Source of the DNA: Bradyrhizobium sp. CCBAU 53340
GTDB lineage: Bacteria > Pseudomonadota > Alphaproteobacteria > Rhizobiales > Xanthobacteraceae
Reading direction: 5' to 3'
Assembly (NCBI RefSeq): GCF_015291645.1
Contig: NZ_CP030056.1
Location: 434,001-498,000, forward strand
Length of the DNA stretch: 64,000 nt
This document shows positions 53,489 to 61,947 of this stretch, piece after piece. Numbering within the stretch: the first letter of the stretch is position 1; each line of letters opens with the position of its first letter. The notes under the pieces were generated by a model. The model was not told where the DNA came from, did no database searches, and worked only from the letters and a program-made list of their open reading frames with translations. The position numbers were made by a program, and so were the translations under genes.

Positions 53489-54493
53489 TTGAAGCACGGC
53501 ACGGAACCGAATAACGATCTTGATCCGAACCACGGCGCAGCCACCGCTATCAAAGACATGGCCCGAAAAAAGAACCTCCGCTCGGATCCGAAAAAAGCTA
53601 AGGGCCTTCCAGCTGGCGGCAGGCTCCGGTCAAAGGGAATGCCGCTGCGTGAACGGGAGGACGGGGAAGAGGCCGGCAACGGCATCCGTGCCATGCTCGT
53701 TGGTCTATCAATGCTACAGGCGATCGCGAAGGAGCGCCGGCCGCTTCCGCTTAAGGATGTTGCCACCGTCAGCGGACTCAGCCCGAGCCGGGCTCATAGG
53801 TATTTGTCAAGCCTGCTCGCGGCGGGCTTTATGGAGCAGGACGTCAGATCAGGCCATTACGCTTTGGGGCAAGCCGTTGTCGAATTAGGATTGGTTGCCC
53901 TCGGTCAATTGGATCACATTCGGATCGGCGTGGATGCGCTCGTCGCCTTCAGTGAGGAGACCGGCTTTGACGGACATCTCTCCGTTTGGGGCTCATTTGG
54001 TCCGACGGTGGTGCGTTGGCAATCCGGACGCTTGGGCTATCATTTCCGGATCGACGAAGGCCGCGTGCTCCCGCTCTTATGGTCGGCAACCGGGCGCGTG
54101 CTCATGGCCTATCGCGAGGGAGGGGAAATTGCCCCGCTGGTGAAGCAAGAGCTTGCCGTGTGGAATCGCGAGAACCCCGAACAGCAGATTCGGCGCCAGG
54201 ACGTGACGCGCATGTGTGCGGCGGTTCGCGAGTTCGGTCTCTCAGCATCGGTTCCATCGCAGCAACGCAATGGTCTGCTCGACCCCGTATTTCCCACAGT
54301 CATCAGACTAGGATTGGAAACCACAGCAGCGCCGATTTTCGATCATCGCGGCCGTGTGCCAATGGCCCTCACGTTTTTTGGGTCAGTCCATGGTTCGTCC
54401 ATCAATAGCGAACCTGCACTTCAAAAGAAGCTCCGCGCCGCCGCGCAAGCAGCTTCGCGGCGCCTGGGCGGCCTAGCCGAGCCGCCAACTTAG
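53489..54493 (+). CDS. IclR-family transcriptional regulator
   Basis: A 334-residue IclR protein. The winged helix at about 65-125 reads MLVGLSMLQAIAKERRPLPLKDVATVSGLSPSRAHRYLSSLLAAGFMEQD, followed by the effector domain (GFDGHLSVWGSFGPTVVRWQSG...RVLPLLWSATGRVLMAY...GLSASVPSQQRNGLLDPVFP). The basic N-terminal extension of about 60 residues is unusual, and the true start may be the ATG at 53558 or later. It lies at the left edge of the gentisate-type cluster and reads toward it. It is the only regulator there, so it is the likely controller of the FAH, monooxygenase and dioxygenase genes. Confidence 0.88.
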   Translation: MKHGTEPNNDLDPNHGAATAIKDMARKKNLRSDPKKAKGLPAGGRLRSKGMPLREREDGEEAGNGIRAMLVGLSMLQAIAKERRPLPLKDVATVSGLSPSRAHRYLSSLLAAGFMEQDVRSGHYALGQAVVELGLVALGQLDHIRIGVDALVAFSEETGFDGHLSVWGSFGPTVVRWQSGRLGYHFRIDEGRVLPLLWSATGRVLMAYREGGEIAPLVKQELAVWNRENPEQQIRRQDVTRMCAAVREFGLSASVPSQQRNGLLDPVFPTVIRLGLETTAAPIFDHRGRVPMALTFFGSVHGSSINSEPALQKKLRAAAQAASRRLGGLAEPPT

Positions 54494-54951
54494 GAGCATT
54501 GGTCTCGCAAGAGCCAGCAGTTGGACGAATGTTGTGGAAGTCCAATCATTGGCTTGCCGCTCGACACGCCGCGCCGCAGCGTCCACATTCGGTCATGGAA
54601 GCCAATGGCCGCAGACGAGGTGAAGCCGAGCGCAGGTGGCGGGCTCGCTCCTTCACTCCCCTCCCGTCAGAGACTTGGCCGCGAGCTACGGTCCGGTCGC
54701 CTTTCCGAGGCCGCTCTCCTTACCGTCATGCAAGCCCCGACCTGCCATGCTTTACATCAGAGTATTCGGTGCTTCGCTGTGCAATTCGAGTAAAAAATTG
54801 CGCTGTTCCAGCGCTTGCAAAATTCCATACTATTTTGATTGGTGGGTTTGACGCCTAGTGACATTGCGTCGGTCGCGACGTGCAGCGTCGGATGCGCCTT
54901 GGTTTATGCACCTTAGGCGGCGGCTTTCAGCGGGATGCGAGGAGTACTTCG
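54494..54951. other. Promoter region upstream of the first gentisate-locus gene
   Basis: 458 bases with no supported gene. The segment 54780-54850 is AT-rich (GAGTAAAAAATTGCG, CCATACTATTTTGATTGG) against GC-rich surroundings and is the probable promoter/operator zone. I could not define a convincing IclR palindrome. Confidence 0.4.
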
Positions 54952-55908
54952 ATGAAACTAGCTTTGTTCAACGAGTTCATACCCGGGGCAATCAAAGAGA
55001 ATGAAATTGTCGACATCACAAAGCCGGTTTCCGCGCTCGCGAAATGCGGGCCTCAATACCTGATGGAAGGTCTGATGACTAACTGGGCGACCTACCGGCC
55101 GCTCTTGGAGGATTACGTGTCGCGCACGAAGGGCCGCCCAGTCTCCGAAGTGCGGCTGAGAGCGCCGCTGCCGCGACCATCTAAAATTCTGTGCGCCGCA
55201 GCGAACTATAAAGAGGGGATCGAAGGCAATATCAGCGATCTTGAGTTCTTTCACAAATCGCCATCTGCGATCATTGGCGATGGCGACACAATGATTCTTC
55301 CTAAGGTCGAAGTGACCATCGTCCATCACGAATTGGAACTAGGCGTGGTCATAGGCAAGACCTGCAAGGACGTCTCGGAGAGCGAAGCGTTGGATTATGT
55401 TTTTGGATACACGATCGTTCAAGACGGGTCCGCACGCGGCATATTGTCGAACGGTCAGATGTCATTTTTCACGCAAAAGAATTGGGATACGTTTGCGCCT
55501 CTTGGTCCCTTGGTCGTGACAAAGGATGAAGTGCGGGACCCTCACGATCTGCAGGTCCGGCTTTGGGCCAACGGCGAGCTACGGCAGGACTACCACACAA
55601 GTGACATGGCCCATCGAATCCCGGCGCTCATTCACAAGGCCTCGATGTTCAATACGTTCTTCCCAGGCGATATAATCGCGACAGGCTGCAACCGTCAGGG
55701 TTTAGGTCCGATGCAGCATGGCGATACCATCGTTCAGGAAATAACGGGGCTCGGTCGGCTGACGACGTTAGTGGAGGACCCTCTCAAGCGCAGCTGGCCA
55801 TACGGCGTCGATGCCGAGTTTGCAGACTTCGTGAAGAAGCCGCGCACCCAGCGTGGCGCTCTGGGGCCGCCGCGGATCGTCCCCGCGAATTCGCGGCTGC
55901 CGACCTAG
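54952..55908 (+). CDS. FAH-family hydrolase/isomerase
   Basis: A 318-residue FAH-fold protein with a longer N-terminal domain (FNEFIPGAIKENEIVDITKPVSAL). Metal ligands are in IVHHELELGVVIGKTC (E-x-E) and IVQDGSARG (Asp), and the substrate-gate loop has FFTQKNWDTFAPLGP. The C-terminal motif FFPGDIIATGCNRQG departs from the usual TGTP. GAGGAG lies seven bases before the start; an earlier frame to 54880 is not homologous. In the gentisate context it could be a maleylpyruvate or fumarylpyruvate hydrolase, or it may act on a side-chain product. It is diverged from the FAH gene at 59556, so the two probably have different substrates. Confidence 0.88.
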   Translation: MKLALFNEFIPGAIKENEIVDITKPVSALAKCGPQYLMEGLMTNWATYRPLLEDYVSRTKGRPVSEVRLRAPLPRPSKILCAAANYKEGIEGNISDLEFFHKSPSAIIGDGDTMILPKVEVTIVHHELELGVVIGKTCKDVSESEALDYVFGYTIVQDGSARGILSNGQMSFFTQKNWDTFAPLGPLVVTKDEVRDPHDLQVRLWANGELRQDYHTSDMAHRIPALIHKASMFNTFFPGDIIATGCNRQGLGPMQHGDTIVQEITGLGRLTTLVEDPLKRSWPYGVDAEFADFVKKPRTQRGALGPPRIVPANSRLPT

Positions 55909-56141
55909 TTCAAGCGGTCCGACCCGCGGTTCGCACTGTCAGATCTTTCAAAAGGGCTGAGCGGGCTTGGCAGCGCGCCATGCCTGCTCTGTCGACACCG
56001 AGCCATCGCGGGCCTGTCTAGGCCCGATCTCATCTGCAAATTAGGCTGGTCGCCTTATCCAAGCGTGCCAGCCTTAGCCTAGCCGTCATGATCCAGTGTC
56101 GACTGGACAGGTGACAAGTTCCGTTCGGTAGGACCTCCCTA

Positions 56142-56885
56142 TCACTGATAGGCCCGACCTCCGTCGCAGACATAGTTGCTGCCTGTGATGTACTGAGCCT
56201 CCGAACTGACCAGGAACAGCAAGAGATTTGCTATTTCTAGGGGAATTGCCAGCCGCCTCAGCGCGTACCTCGCCAGAAAAGCGTCTTGTTGCGAGGCTGA
56301 CTTTCCGGCCAAAAATCGGTCCATCATCTCAGTATCGACGGCCCCCGGGCAGACGCAGTTCACTCGTATATCGGGCGCCAACTGGGCAGCAAGTGTCTTG
56401 GTAAATTGGATGACGCCGGCCTTTGCGGCTCCGTACGCCGCGCTGCTTACACCGGGTCGTATACCTGCCAGTGCCGACACGTTGACGATGGCTGCTGCTC
56501 GAGTCTTTCGAAGATGTGGCAATGCTGCTCTGCAGACCAGGTAGTGAGACGTAAGGTTGGTGCGAAGACTCGCGTCCCAACGAGCTAAGTCGATATCTTC
56601 TAGAACAGCGGCCTCGGCATTGCCGACGCAATTGATGATACCATCGAGACAGCCCATAAGGGCCGCGGCGTCGTTCACCGCGGCAAATGCTTGCGCCTCG
56701 TCGGTAAGATCCGCCGCAATAGCGTGTCCTCGCGTCAACCTGGCGACCTCTTTCAAGCAATCGAGCCGCCGTCCGACAACAGTCACCACCGCTCCTTCCT
56801 CGGCGCATCGCATGGCGGTGGCATGGCCGATTCCGCTTCCGCCGCCCGAGATCAAAATGTGACGTCCAGCCAGACGGCCAGCCAT
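56142..56885 (-). CDS. Classical short-chain dehydrogenase/reductase
   Basis: A 247-residue SDR: cofactor loop ISGGGSGIGHAT, NCVGN in place of NNAG at strand four, Ser in VNVSALAGIRPG, catalytic YGAAK, and the C-terminal YITGSNYVCDGG typical of the FabG-like group. It probably oxidises or reduces an alcohol/ketone with NAD(P). It is transcribed leftward, opposite to the surrounding gentisate genes, and shares a divergent region of about 500 bases with the monooxygenase-hydrolase gene. A 230-base gap separates its end from the FAH gene. Confidence 0.9.
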   Translation of the reverse strand: MAGRLAGRHILISGGGSGIGHATAMRCAEEGAVVTVVGRRLDCLKEVARLTRGHAIAADLTDEAQAFAAVNDAAALMGCLDGIINCVGNAEAAVLEDIDLARWDASLRTNLTSHYLVCRAALPHLRKTRAAAIVNVSALAGIRPGVSSAAYGAAKAGVIQFTKTLAAQLAPDIRVNCVCPGAVDTEMMDRFLAGKSASQQDAFLARYALRRLAIPLEIANLLLFLVSSEAQYITGSNYVCDGGRAYQ

Positions 56886-57380
56886 TATTGTTTAACCTCG
56901 CTCGCAGCAGGGTCGCATCGATTGGTGCACGTCGCACTGCTATGTGGCGGCGGTGCGCTTTGAACGGCCCCGCATAGTGGAAAGCTGCACCGAACAGGAG
57001 AGATCAGCTGTTTCATAGGTCAGCAAAAGTTGTGTAGCGGCGGGCGTATGCATGCCGCAGGGCTTGAGGGTATCGCCGGAACTTACAATCGGTGCGACTA
57101 GCGGAATAGGACAATACTGCGCCGCATACTTGTGCGACGGAAAGAGTTTGGCTTGGGGTTTGCCGCCAGGACTGGGCGCTGCTTGACAAACGACAGAATA
57201 GGAAACACGTTTACCAAAATGACAAGGCGGCAGCGCGACGTAGGTCGATGATTGACCGGGCAGTGAGTAGCCCGGAAAGCTCGCCTTAACCCGCAGCGCT
57301 CTGGTCGGTTCGACGACTGGTGAGCTTAACCTGCGAATAAAGGATATCGGTCACAGATGTCCAACTACGGGAGGATGGCT
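56886..57380. other. Long divergent promoter region (SDR / monooxygenase fusion)
   Basis: About 495 bases. A leftward frame between about 57290 and 57000 stays open but has no start with a ribosome site and no recognisable motif, so I leave it uncalled. The right end (GAATAAAGGATATCGG) probably carries the promoter of the fusion gene. Confidence 0.4.
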
Positions 57381-59492
57381 ATGCGTGCCCTGATTGTCGG
57401 AGCCGGAGTGGCCGGACTGGCTACGGCGGTTGCTTTGCGTCGTAACGGCATCGACGTGACCGTCATCGAGCGAGCGGCGGAGTTAAGCGAGGTTGGAGCA
57501 GGTGTTGTCCTTGGACCTCATGCTATGCGCGTTCTTGAATCGCTGGGCATTGCGGCGGAGATAAAGCGCTCGGATGAGCCGCCCGAGACGATTACATTTT
57601 ATGATATGGTGAGCGGTGAGGTACGCAATCGCACCCAACTGGGCGAAGCGGGAGCCAAGCTGTATGGCGCCCCGCTTTACAAGACGCATCGCCGCGATTT
57701 GATCGACGCTCTTGCAAGACATTTGGACGGAACGGAGATCCGGCTCAACTGCTCTGTTGTCGATGTGAAGCAAGATGATCGAAGTGTTACCGTCATTCTC
57801 GAGAGGGGTGAGGCTGTTCTTGGCGATCTCCTAATCGGAGCCGATGGCCTGCGTTCCAAGGTGCGAAGCGCAATTTTTGGAGAAAGCGAGTCGATATCTA
57901 CGGGCCTCCTCGCCTGGCGGACCGTTCTACCAACGACGCTTCTCAGCAAAGCGCTAACATTGGATACCAATGTGTGGAGCGGTGCGGGTCGCCACGTGGT
58001 TTGCTATCCGATTCGTCGCGGCAAACAGTTTTATGCAGCCTTCTACGTACCTGCCGATGAGATCCATCGTGAGGACTGGGCCACAGCTGGGGATGTCGCG
58101 GATTTGCGCGCCTCATTTAAGGACGCCTGCAAAGACGTCCGAGAGATCACTGAGGCTGTAACCGAAGCTTTCATCACGGCGATCAATTATCGTTATCCCC
58201 TGCCAGAATGGCATCGCGGGCGAATAGTTCTGATTGGCGACGCGGCCCACCCGGTGCTGCCGACATCCGGCTCCGGTGCGGCGATGGCGCTCGAAGATTC
58301 GGTGGCGTTGGCGGCTTGTTTGCACCGGAGCGGGAGCAACTTGGAAGCCGCTTTTTCCGAGTTTCAAGCGCGGCGGAAGCCGCGGACCACTCGGTTGCTT
58401 CACCAAAGTCGCGGCGATCTTACGGCATTTCATGAAAAGGCACCCGAGCGTCAGGCGGCTTACGGACGGATGGGGCGGGGCATGCTGAAGCTCGACCAAG
58501 CTGGGTATGAGCGGTTTGCGTGGCTCTATGGCTATGATGAAGTCGCCGAATCAAACAAGCCATTCGACCTGTTTAACGCCAGTCCATTGGTGCGGCCGTC
58601 GCGGCCGGCCGCCGCCCGCGCGTTCGATCTTTGGTCGAATGCTCTCAAGTTCGAAGATGAAGACTGGATGAGCGAACGGGCTGCTTACGAGCGGTTCATG
58701 TCGAGTCTATGTGCGTTGCCAGAGGATGTGTCGGTAGAAACCGTCGACTGCGACGGGGTGCCTGCGTTATGCGTCATTCCCCCCGGCGGGAAAAGTGGTC
58801 CTGCCGTTCTTCATCTTCATGGGGGAGGATATGTGTTTGGTTCGGCTAAGAGCTCGGTTTTGCTTGCAGCTGGTCTAGCGCGCGCGATCGGTGGCTGGGC
58901 GTTGGTACCCGAGTTCCGACTTGTCCCGGAACATACGCCAATGCAAATGCAGGAGGATGTGCGAGCGGCCTTTGCGTGGCTTTCGCGGCGCGCAGACCCA
59001 GTTGCAGTCAGTGGCGAATGCTCGGGCGGTGGTCTTGCTTTAAGTCTCGCCGCAAAGCTCCGTCACGAGAATGTCACTCGGCCCGCCGCCCTTTATCTCC
59101 TGTCGCCCTTTGCCGATCTCACGCTGACGGCGGCCAGTATCGACGGCAATAGACGAACCGAGCCCTGGATGACCCGGCGGCGACTACTGACTTTGGCTGG
59201 TGCGTTCATCCAAGACCGAGAGCCCGATGATCCCGCCATTTCGCCGCTTCGCGGAAATCTTGCCGGGCTACCACCGATGCGCGTCTTTGCGGCGCGTGGA
59301 GAAGCCCTCGCTGACGACGCTCGTGCATTGGTCGCTGCTGCTAAATCGGCGGGCGGAGATGCCGAACTGCACTTGTTCGACGATAGCATTCATAGTTTTG
59401 CGCTGTTCGAGTTTCTGCCGGAGACGGACGAGTTCTTTCGCGCGATTCGGCGCCACGCCCACTCCAACACTTACGTCGGGGCGACGCCATAG
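57381..59492 (+). CDS. Fused FAD-dependent hydroxybenzoate monooxygenase and HSL-type alpha/beta hydrolase
   Basis: A 703-residue two-enzyme fusion in one uninterrupted frame. Residues 1 to about 390 are a salicylate/3-hydroxybenzoate hydroxylase-like flavoprotein: ALIVGAGVAGLATAVALRRNG, GADGLRSKVR, and GDAAHPVLPTSGSGAAMALEDS near 286. After a linker, residues of about 440-695 form a hormone-sensitive-lipase-type hydrolase: the oxyanion motif HGGG near 480, nucleophile elbow GECSGGG (Ser about 548, with Cys where Ser is usual), Asp near 645 and catalytic His near 671 (DSIHSFAL). The start at 57381 follows GGGAGG. Next to a gentisate dioxygenase, the natural reading is ester hydrolysis plus ring hydroxylation to gentisate. 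The fusion is unusual; each half is clear. Confidence 0.9.
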   Translation: MRALIVGAGVAGLATAVALRRNGIDVTVIERAAELSEVGAGVVLGPHAMRVLESLGIAAEIKRSDEPPETITFYDMVSGEVRNRTQLGEAGAKLYGAPLYKTHRRDLIDALARHLDGTEIRLNCSVVDVKQDDRSVTVILERGEAVLGDLLIGADGLRSKVRSAIFGESESISTGLLAWRTVLPTTLLSKALTLDTNVWSGAGRHVVCYPIRRGKQFYAAFYVPADEIHREDWATAGDVADLRASFKDACKDVREITEAVTEAFITAINYRYPLPEWHRGRIVLIGDAAHPVLPTSGSGAAMALEDSVALAACLHRSGSNLEAAFSEFQARRKPRTTRLLHQSRGDLTAFHEKAPERQAAYGRMGRGMLKLDQAGYERFAWLYGYDEVAESNKPFDLFNASPLVRPSRPAAARAFDLWSNALKFEDEDWMSERAAYERFMSSLCALPEDVSVETVDCDGVPALCVIPPGGKSGPAVLHLHGGGYVFGSAKSSVLLAAGLARAIGGWALVPEFRLVPEHTPMQMQEDVRAAFAWLSRRADPVAVSGECSGGGLALSLAAKLRHENVTRPAALYLLSPFADLTLTAASIDGNRRTEPWMTRRRLLTLAGAFIQDREPDDPAISPLRGNLAGLPPMRVFAARGEALADDARALVAAAKSAGGDAELHLFDDSIHSFALFEFLPETDEFFRAIRRHAHSNTYVGATP

Positions 59493-59529
59493 GGTTAGGG
59501 CATAAGCCGGCGGCTTGGCTGCCCTAACC
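59493..59529 (+). other. Intra-operon hairpin between fusion gene and FAH gene
   Basis: GGTTAGGGCA (59493-59502) and TGCCCTAACC (59520-59529) are exact inverted repeats, with an inner AAGCC/GGCTT stem. It starts at the base after the fusion gene's stop codon. No T-run follows, so it is more likely an mRNA-stability or processing element setting different expression of the two cistrons than a full terminator. Confidence 0.55.
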
Positions 59530-59555
59530 GCTCTATCTGGATAGGAGAGAATAAT

Positions 59556-60464
59556 ATGCGGCTCTGTCGTTTCGATGGAAATCAGCTTGGTATCGTGCGA
59601 GATGGCGAAATTCTCGTCGTTACCGAGGCGCTGGACGTGCTGCCCAGCCTCAAGTGGCCGTTTCCGCAGCACGACATCATGATCGAGCATTTGGACCGCG
59701 TCATCGCCAAGGCACAGGAGCTGGCCGGGCGCGCTCGACGCATTCCCGTGAGCTCGGTTCGGCTTGATAGCCCCGTCGCTAATCCGTCTAAGATCATCGC
59801 TGCCCCTGTCAACTATCAGCTCCATCTCGACGAGGGGACGAACAATCAAGAATTGCGGCAGGGCCGATCGGAGGTTCAGACGATCGACAGAGCCGGTCTT
59901 TTTTTGAAGGCCAATAGTTCGCTAGTGGGCCCGGGATCGCTGATCAGACTGGGCGATCCGACGCGAAGGCACGACCCCGAAGCCGAGTTGGGTGTTGTTA
60001 TAGGTCGACGGGGTCGCAACATCCCGCAGGCAGACGCCTTGCAGTATGTCGCTGGGTACGCCGTTGCTGTCGACGCGGTTGTCCGTGGTCCCGAAGAGCG
60101 GAGCCTGCGGAAATCAATCGACACCTATTCCGTCTTGGGACCCTGGTTGGTTACGCGAGATGAGATTCCCGATCCCGGGGTTCTTGACCTTTATCTGAGC
60201 ATAAACGGCAAGGAGAAGCAGCGATCGAATACGCGACACCTCATATGGTCGGTTCCCAAGCTGATCGCGTTCGCGTCCGCCTATTATACACTTCATCCCG
60301 GCGACATCATCATGAGCGGCACTCCCGAAGGAGTATCCGAAATTGTACCGGGCGACCGCGTCGTCGTTGGCGTACAGGATATTGGCGAAATGACGCTCCT
60401 GATCGAGGCCGGCGATTGGTCGGCGGACGAAATGCTCCGATCACCGCGCATAGCCAAAAATTAG
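59556..60464 (+). CDS. FAH-family hydrolase, candidate maleylpyruvate/fumarylpyruvate hydrolase
   Basis: A 302-residue FAH-fold protein. Metal ligands are in HDPEAELGVVIGRRG (E-x-E) and AVAVDAVVRG (Asp), the gate reads SIDTYSVLGPWLVTRDEI, and the C-terminal signature is HPGDIIMSGTPEGVSEI. AGGAGAG lies upstream of the start. It is 97 bases before the gentisate dioxygenase-like gene. In gentisate pathways such proteins split the ring-fission product into pyruvate and maleate or fumarate. No maleylpyruvate isomerase is visible, and a LeuCD-like hydratase follows, so direct hydrolysis of maleylpyruvate to maleate is favoured. Confidence 0.9.
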   Translation: MRLCRFDGNQLGIVRDGEILVVTEALDVLPSLKWPFPQHDIMIEHLDRVIAKAQELAGRARRIPVSSVRLDSPVANPSKIIAAPVNYQLHLDEGTNNQELRQGRSEVQTIDRAGLFLKANSSLVGPGSLIRLGDPTRRHDPEAELGVVIGRRGRNIPQADALQYVAGYAVAVDAVVRGPEERSLRKSIDTYSVLGPWLVTRDEIPDPGVLDLYLSINGKEKQRSNTRHLIWSVPKLIAFASAYYTLHPGDIIMSGTPEGVSEIVPGDRVVVGVQDIGEMTLLIEAGDWSADEMLRSPRIAKN

Positions 60465-60560
60465 AGGAGGCGCAGTCCTCGTCCTGCAATTTCATGCTAG
60501 CCGGCAGGTCTAATCAACCGCAGCGTGGCGGCAAGCTCGAACTAAAGTTGAGGAACCAAA

Positions 60561-61631
60561 ATGTCGAACAGCACGGCTCAGCCAGATCCGAAACATGCCG
60601 ATCCCACAGCCGAGCGGGCCGATCGTATGAAGCGGCTGAGTATCATTCCCATCTGGAATACCAGCGGGGTCGCCGAAGAGATGGGCTACAAGGCGCGCGG
60701 CCATGTATGGCGGTGGCGCGACTTGCACGCTGAGTTCGAGGAAGCTGTTAAGACATCATTGGCCGGGCCGGGCACTGAGCGCCGAATTCTTCTGTTTGAG
60801 AATCCCGGGATGCCACGGTCCGCAGCAGCAACGCCTACGCTCAATGGCGCGTTGCAGATGATCCTACCTGGCGAAGTCGCACCGGCGCACCGGCACACCT
60901 ATTCAGCGCTGCGCTTCATCTTGTCGGGAAGTGGTGCGTTCACGGTCGTCGATGGCACGCGCGCGGATATGCACGAGCTTGATCTTTTGCTCACGCCTGG
61001 AGGGTGCTGGCATAGTCACGCGCACAATGGCGGGACGGAGCCAATGGTTTGGTTCGATGCGCTCGATACCCCATTCGTTTCATACATGCGAGCCGATTGT
61101 TTCGAGATGCATCCTAGCAAATCCTTAGAACCCTATACCAATACTGTGGGCTCTTACGAAGATATTGGCGCGCTCGGAATGCTACAAGGTCGGACGCGCG
61201 CGCAACCGCCGGCCTCGCCCCAGTTGGTGTACAAATGGGCTGCCGCCGAAGCAATGATACAAGCCGGACTGGACCGCGACGATGATGACCCGTACGAGGG
61301 TGTCGTTTACGAATACGTAAATCCTATCACGGGTGGGCATGTCATGCCGACAATCGCCTGTCACGTGAACGGATTCCGTAAAGGCTTCCACTCGAAGGCA
61401 CGACGACGCACATCGAGTAGTCTTTGTGTTGTTGCGAAGGGAAGCGGTGCCACCATTATCGATGGCGTCAAGCACGAATGGTCAGAGCGCGATGTGATCG
61501 CAGAGCCGGCTTGGTCGTGGTGCGAATATATTGCGTATGAGAAATCGATTCTGTTCCGGACAAGCGATCAGCCTATATTGGAACCTTTCGGTTTGGCTCG
61601 CCAAGAAGATCATCCGAACGGACGTCAATAG
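60561..61631 (+). CDS. Gentisate 1,2-dioxygenase-like bicupin protein
   Basis: A 356-residue bicupin. The first cupin holds the Fe(II) site: His110 and His112 (APAHRHT) and the WHSHAH cluster at 151-155. The N-terminal VWRWRDL and RRILLFENPG, the second cupin (GGHVMPTIACHVNGFRKGFHSKARRRTSSSLCVVAKGSG) and the terminal DVIAEPAWSWCEY match gentisate and related 1,2-dioxygenases. It would cleave gentisate between C1 and C2 to maleylpyruvate. Close relatives attack salicylate or 1-hydroxy-2-naphthoate, so the exact substrate needs care. It is preceded by the hydroxylase-hydrolase fusion and an FAH hydrolase, and followed by the LeuCD-like pair. Confidence 0.88.
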   Translation: MSNSTAQPDPKHADPTAERADRMKRLSIIPIWNTSGVAEEMGYKARGHVWRWRDLHAEFEEAVKTSLAGPGTERRILLFENPGMPRSAAATPTLNGALQMILPGEVAPAHRHTYSALRFILSGSGAFTVVDGTRADMHELDLLLTPGGCWHSHAHNGGTEPMVWFDALDTPFVSYMRADCFEMHPSKSLEPYTNTVGSYEDIGALGMLQGRTRAQPPASPQLVYKWAAAEAMIQAGLDRDDDDPYEGVVYEYVNPITGGHVMPTIACHVNGFRKGFHSKARRRTSSSLCVVAKGSGATIIDGVKHEWSERDVIAEPAWSWCEYIAYEKSILFRTSDQPILEPFGLARQEDHPNGRQ

Positions 61632-61947
61632 GCAGCTTTCGCCTCTTGCAATCGTTGTGCCCGGCGTAGTTGTTTGCGCAGGCAATACCCGTTGGCTCGC
61701 TCCGCGTTTCCAGAAAGTTGCTCTTGTAGATAGCGCAGGCCTGATGCAGGCCGATCGTTCTATTTTGCGTGGACCGCGAGTACTTAAGCGCATCTGACGC
61801 ACAGCATCGATTTGCTAGCCGGGCAAAAGGGGTGTTTGCAATTTTCTCCTATTGGGCAATGTCCGAGGTTCTTAACTTCCCAAAGCTCGTGTACGGCTCG
61901 CTCACCTCGTGAGAATTCAAGCCCCTTGGGACAAGTCGATTAGCGCC
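61632..61947. other. Intergenic region before the second LeuC-like gene
   Basis: 316 bases without a supported gene. Short open frames on both strands have no ribosome site or homology. A separate promoter for the hydratase genes is possible here. Confidence 0.4.

Noticed and set aside
57000..57290. Leftward open frame of about 95 codons in the divergent region
   Set aside because: No start codon with a ribosome site, no recognisable motif and no continuation. It is probably chance in GC-rich DNA.
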